NCBI RefSeq assembly: GCF_032884065.1
Contig: NC_088866.1
Span: 51,654,068 to 51,718,067 of the forward strand
Direction of reading: 5' to 3'
DNA: 64,000 nt
Source of the DNA: Artemia franciscana
Taxonomy: Eukaryota > Arthropoda > Branchiopoda > Anostraca > Artemiidae
Part shown: one piece after another, positions 22,721 to 64,000 of the stretch
Position numbering within the stretch: position 1 is the first letter of the stretch
How the letters are laid out: every line of letters starts with the position of its first letter
The notes under the pieces: generated by a model
What the model was told of the DNA's origin: nothing
The model's database searches: none
The model's input: the letters and a program-made list of their open reading frames with translations, nothing else
Made by a program: the position numbers and the translations under genes

Positions 22721-23220
22721 AGCCTCCAGCATTTTGGGGGGGGGGGGCAAAAGGGGCTCATATTTGGATAGTCAATGGGCATGGGATATGTAATAATTTT
22801 TTCTTCACATTATTGGGAGGAAGGGGCAACTGCCCCCCCCCCAAACCATGTCTCTGCTTTGGAGGTTCTCAGTTAAGATATAAATGTCTTTCTGTAGTGT
22901 CATTATATCTTGAGATGATATGAACTTCCTATAGTTTTTTGTCGTCTGTATAAATTTTTGTATACCTTCTTTGCATGCTCAAAGCATTACTCTTGTTTGC
23001 TATGTCAAAAAATATGCTTAACATTGCTCTCTTGTTGATTGTAAGTGTAATTTTTTTCTGCTTTGTTTAGGACTGGAGTTGAACTGCTGTTCAACTCCAA
23101 TCCATGCAAAAACAGACATTTGTTTGATAAGAATGGTAATCTTTTTGTCCAATTGAATGTATCCTAACAGTACATTTCTATCTCAGCTTTTGTCTCAAAT
23201 TAGATAATTAAAAAAAAAAC
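22720..23220. other. Gene-free stretch with G- and C-runs
   Basis: Contains a 13-base G-run near 22735-22747 and a C-run near 22833-22842 flanking 'aaaggggctcatatttgg'. Small frames through them are not credible genes. Confidence 0.45.
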
Positions 23221-23520
23221 GAAAAAAACAACTGGTAGTTTCAACTGAAAGCAATGACCAACATCAAAACATAAAACGAACAGGAATTATTCCTTATATG
23301 AGGGGTGTTGCCCCATTTTCAATTATTTGATCATTATGCTTAAGGTTTTTAGTACTCTAAAAATGCTTCTTGTTCCAATTAAATAAGCCTTGTGTTTCAT
23401 CTGTCATTCTTAAAGAAGTAGGACAAAAGTCAAACTTTAGCATGAAGAGCAATTTCTGTTTATTATAAGTTTTAATGTTGCTCATCAATTTCAGTTTAAA
23501 TTTTTTTAATTGCTCTCGAA
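23220..23520. repeat. Decayed copy of dispersed family F (both arms)
   Basis: Left arm at 23235-23310 (caactgaaagcaatgacc ... aaacgaacaggaattattcc ... tatatgaggggt). Opposite arm at 23400-23500 (gtcaaactttagcatgaagagc ... aagttttaatgttgctca). Same family as 52190-52457. Confidence 0.6.
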
Positions 23521-24660
23521 AATTCTCCACTTTGAAACCCCCCCCCCTAGAAAATCCCACCTGAAAAATGTCCATATATGTCAAATTAACAAACACTGCA
23601 TATAACTTACAGTCGTTTTGCCAGGGATTGTGAGGGGTCATGTCTTCCCCAGAAGTATAGTTATTACACCTTTCTACTATGCTGAAAAAAATGGATGTCT
23701 TAAGATTTTGATTGAATATCTTCGGGGGAAAAAAGTCCTTTTTACTTATTTTTACTTACTTACTTTACTTACTTATTTTGCTTTAAAATAAATCAGAAGG
23801 CATGGTGTTTGTGGTTGCCAATAAGACATCTCAGCAATATGTCGAGAACAACTGGGGGTAATAATTTGAAACATTTGGGGATACTGCTATTACTACTTCT
23901 ACCCTGACAATTTAAATAAATAAAAAGAGAGTAAGTGTATCTAGGTTTTCAAAGGGCGTCAATGAAATCTTTTGAGAGTGATATTAATTTTTATTTTTTG
24001 GATCGACTTTACAAACAAGAAAATTAAACTAAAAATGATGCTTGTGTCAGGATTAAAAATTGTTGAAAAAGGTTCTCCATAATACAAATCCCAACCCATA
24101 TTATGGATTAGAAAAAAAACTCAAAAGAGGTAAAATACCTCATTTTTTTCATGAAAAAGACTATGTCAATAAAAAAAACGAACAGAATTCAATTTAAAAA
24201 ATTAAGTTTCCACAAAACAAGCTTTTCAAAGAAAAAAAGGAGCTCCATTAAGCCAAAATTGAGCAAAAATAAAGTAAAAGAATCTTCCAAGCATAGAACT
24301 ACAAAATACGTTTGAAGTTTTTTCACTTTTCTTAAATTCATAAATAATAAATATTCAAAACTTTTAAGGAATAAATATCAATACATGTCAATTAAACTGA
24401 CAATCCACGGTCGTTGGTTTTCTGTTGGCGTACTTTTTTTTTCTGTAAAGCACAAATTTTGTTCTAGTCTTGATAAGGCATGGGGGTTATCAGCCCTACT
24501 CATGTTAATTTTTGCTCGTTTTGAGTTTGATTTGGGTATTTATTGTAATTTCTGTCGTTTTGAGTTTCATTTATTTATTGATAGTTATTTGTGGGAGTTT
24601 TACGCTATGATTGCTATGTAAAAGTATCTATTCTTGCAATTTATTAATACAGATAAAAAA
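23520..24660. other. Upstream region of mael, no feature recognised
   Basis: AT-rich, with a C-run at 23539-23547 and a ttactta microrepeat at 23741-23775. No promoter element could be assigned with confidence. Poly(A/T) runs prevail. Confidence 0.4.
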
Positions 24661-24707
24661 AATTTATTGTAGGACAAAACCAACCTTAAAATTTGGATTT
24701 ACTCAAA
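24661..24707 (+). other. Probable mael 5' UTR, with a possible intron acceptor at 24672
   Basis: The 47 bases before the ATG contain tttattgtag followed by gacaaaacc, which would serve as a 3' splice site. A non-coding first exon may therefore lie upstream and the promoter be outside this spot. I see no convincing TATA box or initiator immediately upstream. Confidence 0.35.
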
Positions 24708-62614
<37,907 letters not shown>

Positions 62615-62989
62615 GTAAGGCATAAAATGAGGCTAAAGTGGTGTTAAAACCGACAACCTAGGTGCAACTGGATAGATTCTGTGATTAAGAGGTCACACTT
62701 GGCGTCATTGTTGCCAAATTGACCTGCAAAATTGATTAAGCGAAACTATTTAGTTAATTTTGACAATGCTTTGTGAGTGTAATATTTCAAACTTCTGTTG
62801 ATTCTCAAAGAAAACTTCAGCTTCAAACGAAAGCTAGATGTTTGGTGCCATATGCTTTGACTGATTTCTTAACCCTGTTAGTTCATATTTGGTGCCTGCC
62901 GCCACCAAAAAATGTATATGAGGGTTGACCTCATTAGAAATTGAACTCCAGATTTTCTCTGGATTTGTTATAATTTGTCAATTTGTTGT

Positions 62990-64000
62990 TTTTATGGCAC
63001 TTAGTTCACTACCAAGTGACATAAAGCGATCGCAAATTTTGTCGGTATATCTGTCCCGGTTTTGCTACTTCAGGCACTTCCAGGTAAGCTAGGTAGATGA
63101 AATTTGGCAGGCGTATCAGGAACCAGACCAGATTAAATTAGAAATTGTCGTTTCCCCGATTCGACCATCTGGGGGGGGGGGGGGAGTGGGGGGACGGTTA
63201 AATAAAAAAAATGAGGTATTTTGAACTTACGAACGGGTAATCGGATCTTAATGAAATTTGATGTTTGGAAGGATATCGTGTCTCAGAGCTCTTATTTTAA
63301 ATCCCGGCCGGGTTTGGTGACATTAGGGGGAAGTTTGGGGGGAACCTAAAATCTTGGAAAACGCTTAGAGTGAAGGGATCGGGATGAAACTTGTTGGAAA
63401 AATAATTAAAAGTCCTAGATACGTGATTGACATAACCGGAACGGATCCACTCTCTTTGGCGGAGTTGGGGGGTGGGTTAATTCTGAAAAATTATAAAAAA
63501 AATTACGTATTTTTAACTTACGAAGGAGTGATCGGATCTTCATGAAATTTGACGTTTGGAAGGATGTCGTGTCTCAGAGCTCTTGTTTTAAATCCCGACT
63601 GGATCCGGTGACATTGCGGGGAGTTGGGGGGGGGGCTAAAATCTTGGAAAACATTTAGAGTGGAGGGATCGGGATGAAACTTGGTGGAAAAAATAATCAC
63701 ACGTCCTAGATACGTGACTGACATAACCGGAACGGATCTGCTCTCTTTGGGGGAATTGGGGGGGAGGTTAATTCTGAGAAATTAGAAAAAAATAAGTTAT
63801 TTTTAACTTCCGAAGGAGTGATCGGATCTTAATGAAATTTGATGTTTGGAAGGATATCGTGTCCCATAGCTCTTATTCTAAATACCAACAGGATCCGGTG
63901 ACATTGGGGGAGGAGCTAAAATCTTAGAAAACGCTTAGAGTGGAGGGATCGGGATGAAACTTGGTGGGAAAAATAACCACAAGTCCTAGATACGTGATTA
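62990..64000 (+). mobile_element. Tandem-unit element E, copy 2 (intron 9; cut by window edge)
   Basis: Starts tatggcacttagttcactac (cacttagt/accaagtg stem), then units with gatctt anchors at 63244, 63535 and 63835 (~291-300 bp). Same order as 26147-27870, including 'cccgattcgaccatct' and G-runs. Right end lies outside. Confidence 0.75.

Noticed and set aside
22579-22923. Frames through the G- and C-runs near 22.7-22.85 kb
   Set aside because: Homopolymer-driven and overlapping a minus-strand LINE relic.

Overview
This is invertebrate nuclear DNA. It is AT-rich and has spliceosomal introns, several retrotransposon lineages, hAT and Helitron relics, tRNA-derived SINE heads, long (TA)n tracts and a satellite block. 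One host gene is recognisable: maelstrom (mael), the HMG-box and RNase-H-fold protein of the animal piRNA pathway. It lies on the + strand with nine coding exons from 24708 to 62614, and its last exon(s) run past the right edge. The protein looks arthropod-like. Several dispersed repeats (the 'ttactccgtatatgaaaggg' family and the ~285-bp 'ggatcttaatgaaatttgat' units) remind me of brine-shrimp (Artemia-type) genomic sequence. That taxonomic guess is from memory and cannot be proven here.

Layout. 1-13.4 kb: no host gene. This is a nest of old inverted and direct repeats: three copies of a >1-kb family carrying a tRNA-like segment (two arms face each other around 3 kb), two 0.6-0.8-kb TIR elements (1421-2050, 5860-6664), a 16-bp inverted pair bounding 5401-11738, and a 5'-truncated LINE (10665-11495) with a perfect 17-bp target-site duplication. 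13.4-22.7 kb: LINE relics on both strands (endonuclease, RT and RNase H pieces) and a hAT transposase tail with one terminal repeat. 22.7-24.6 kb: short repeat pieces and homopolymer runs, then the start of mael.

Within mael the nine coding exons total 1231 bp; the eight introns are 1.5-10.5 kb and full of repeats. Intron 1 holds a ~285-bp tandem-unit element and a LINE tail next to the exon 2 acceptor. Intron 2 holds a ZBED5-like hAT relic with an internal duplication. Intron 3 has a poly(T)-linked 174-bp duplication. Intron 4 has a decaying tandem array. Intron 5 has a 5-kb satellite (~91-bp unit, with a 1.17-1.19-kb higher-order period). Introns 6 and 7 carry inverted copies of one composite element around exon 7. 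Intron 7 also carries Helitron helicase ends, a Helitron-like hairpin and the longest (TA)n tracts.

No operon-like organisation, CRISPR or rRNA is present. The main biological interest is that a transposon-silencing gene has introns made largely of transposons, satellite and inverted repeats able to form double-stranded RNA. All repeat homologies were judged by eye, so identities and boundaries are approximate.
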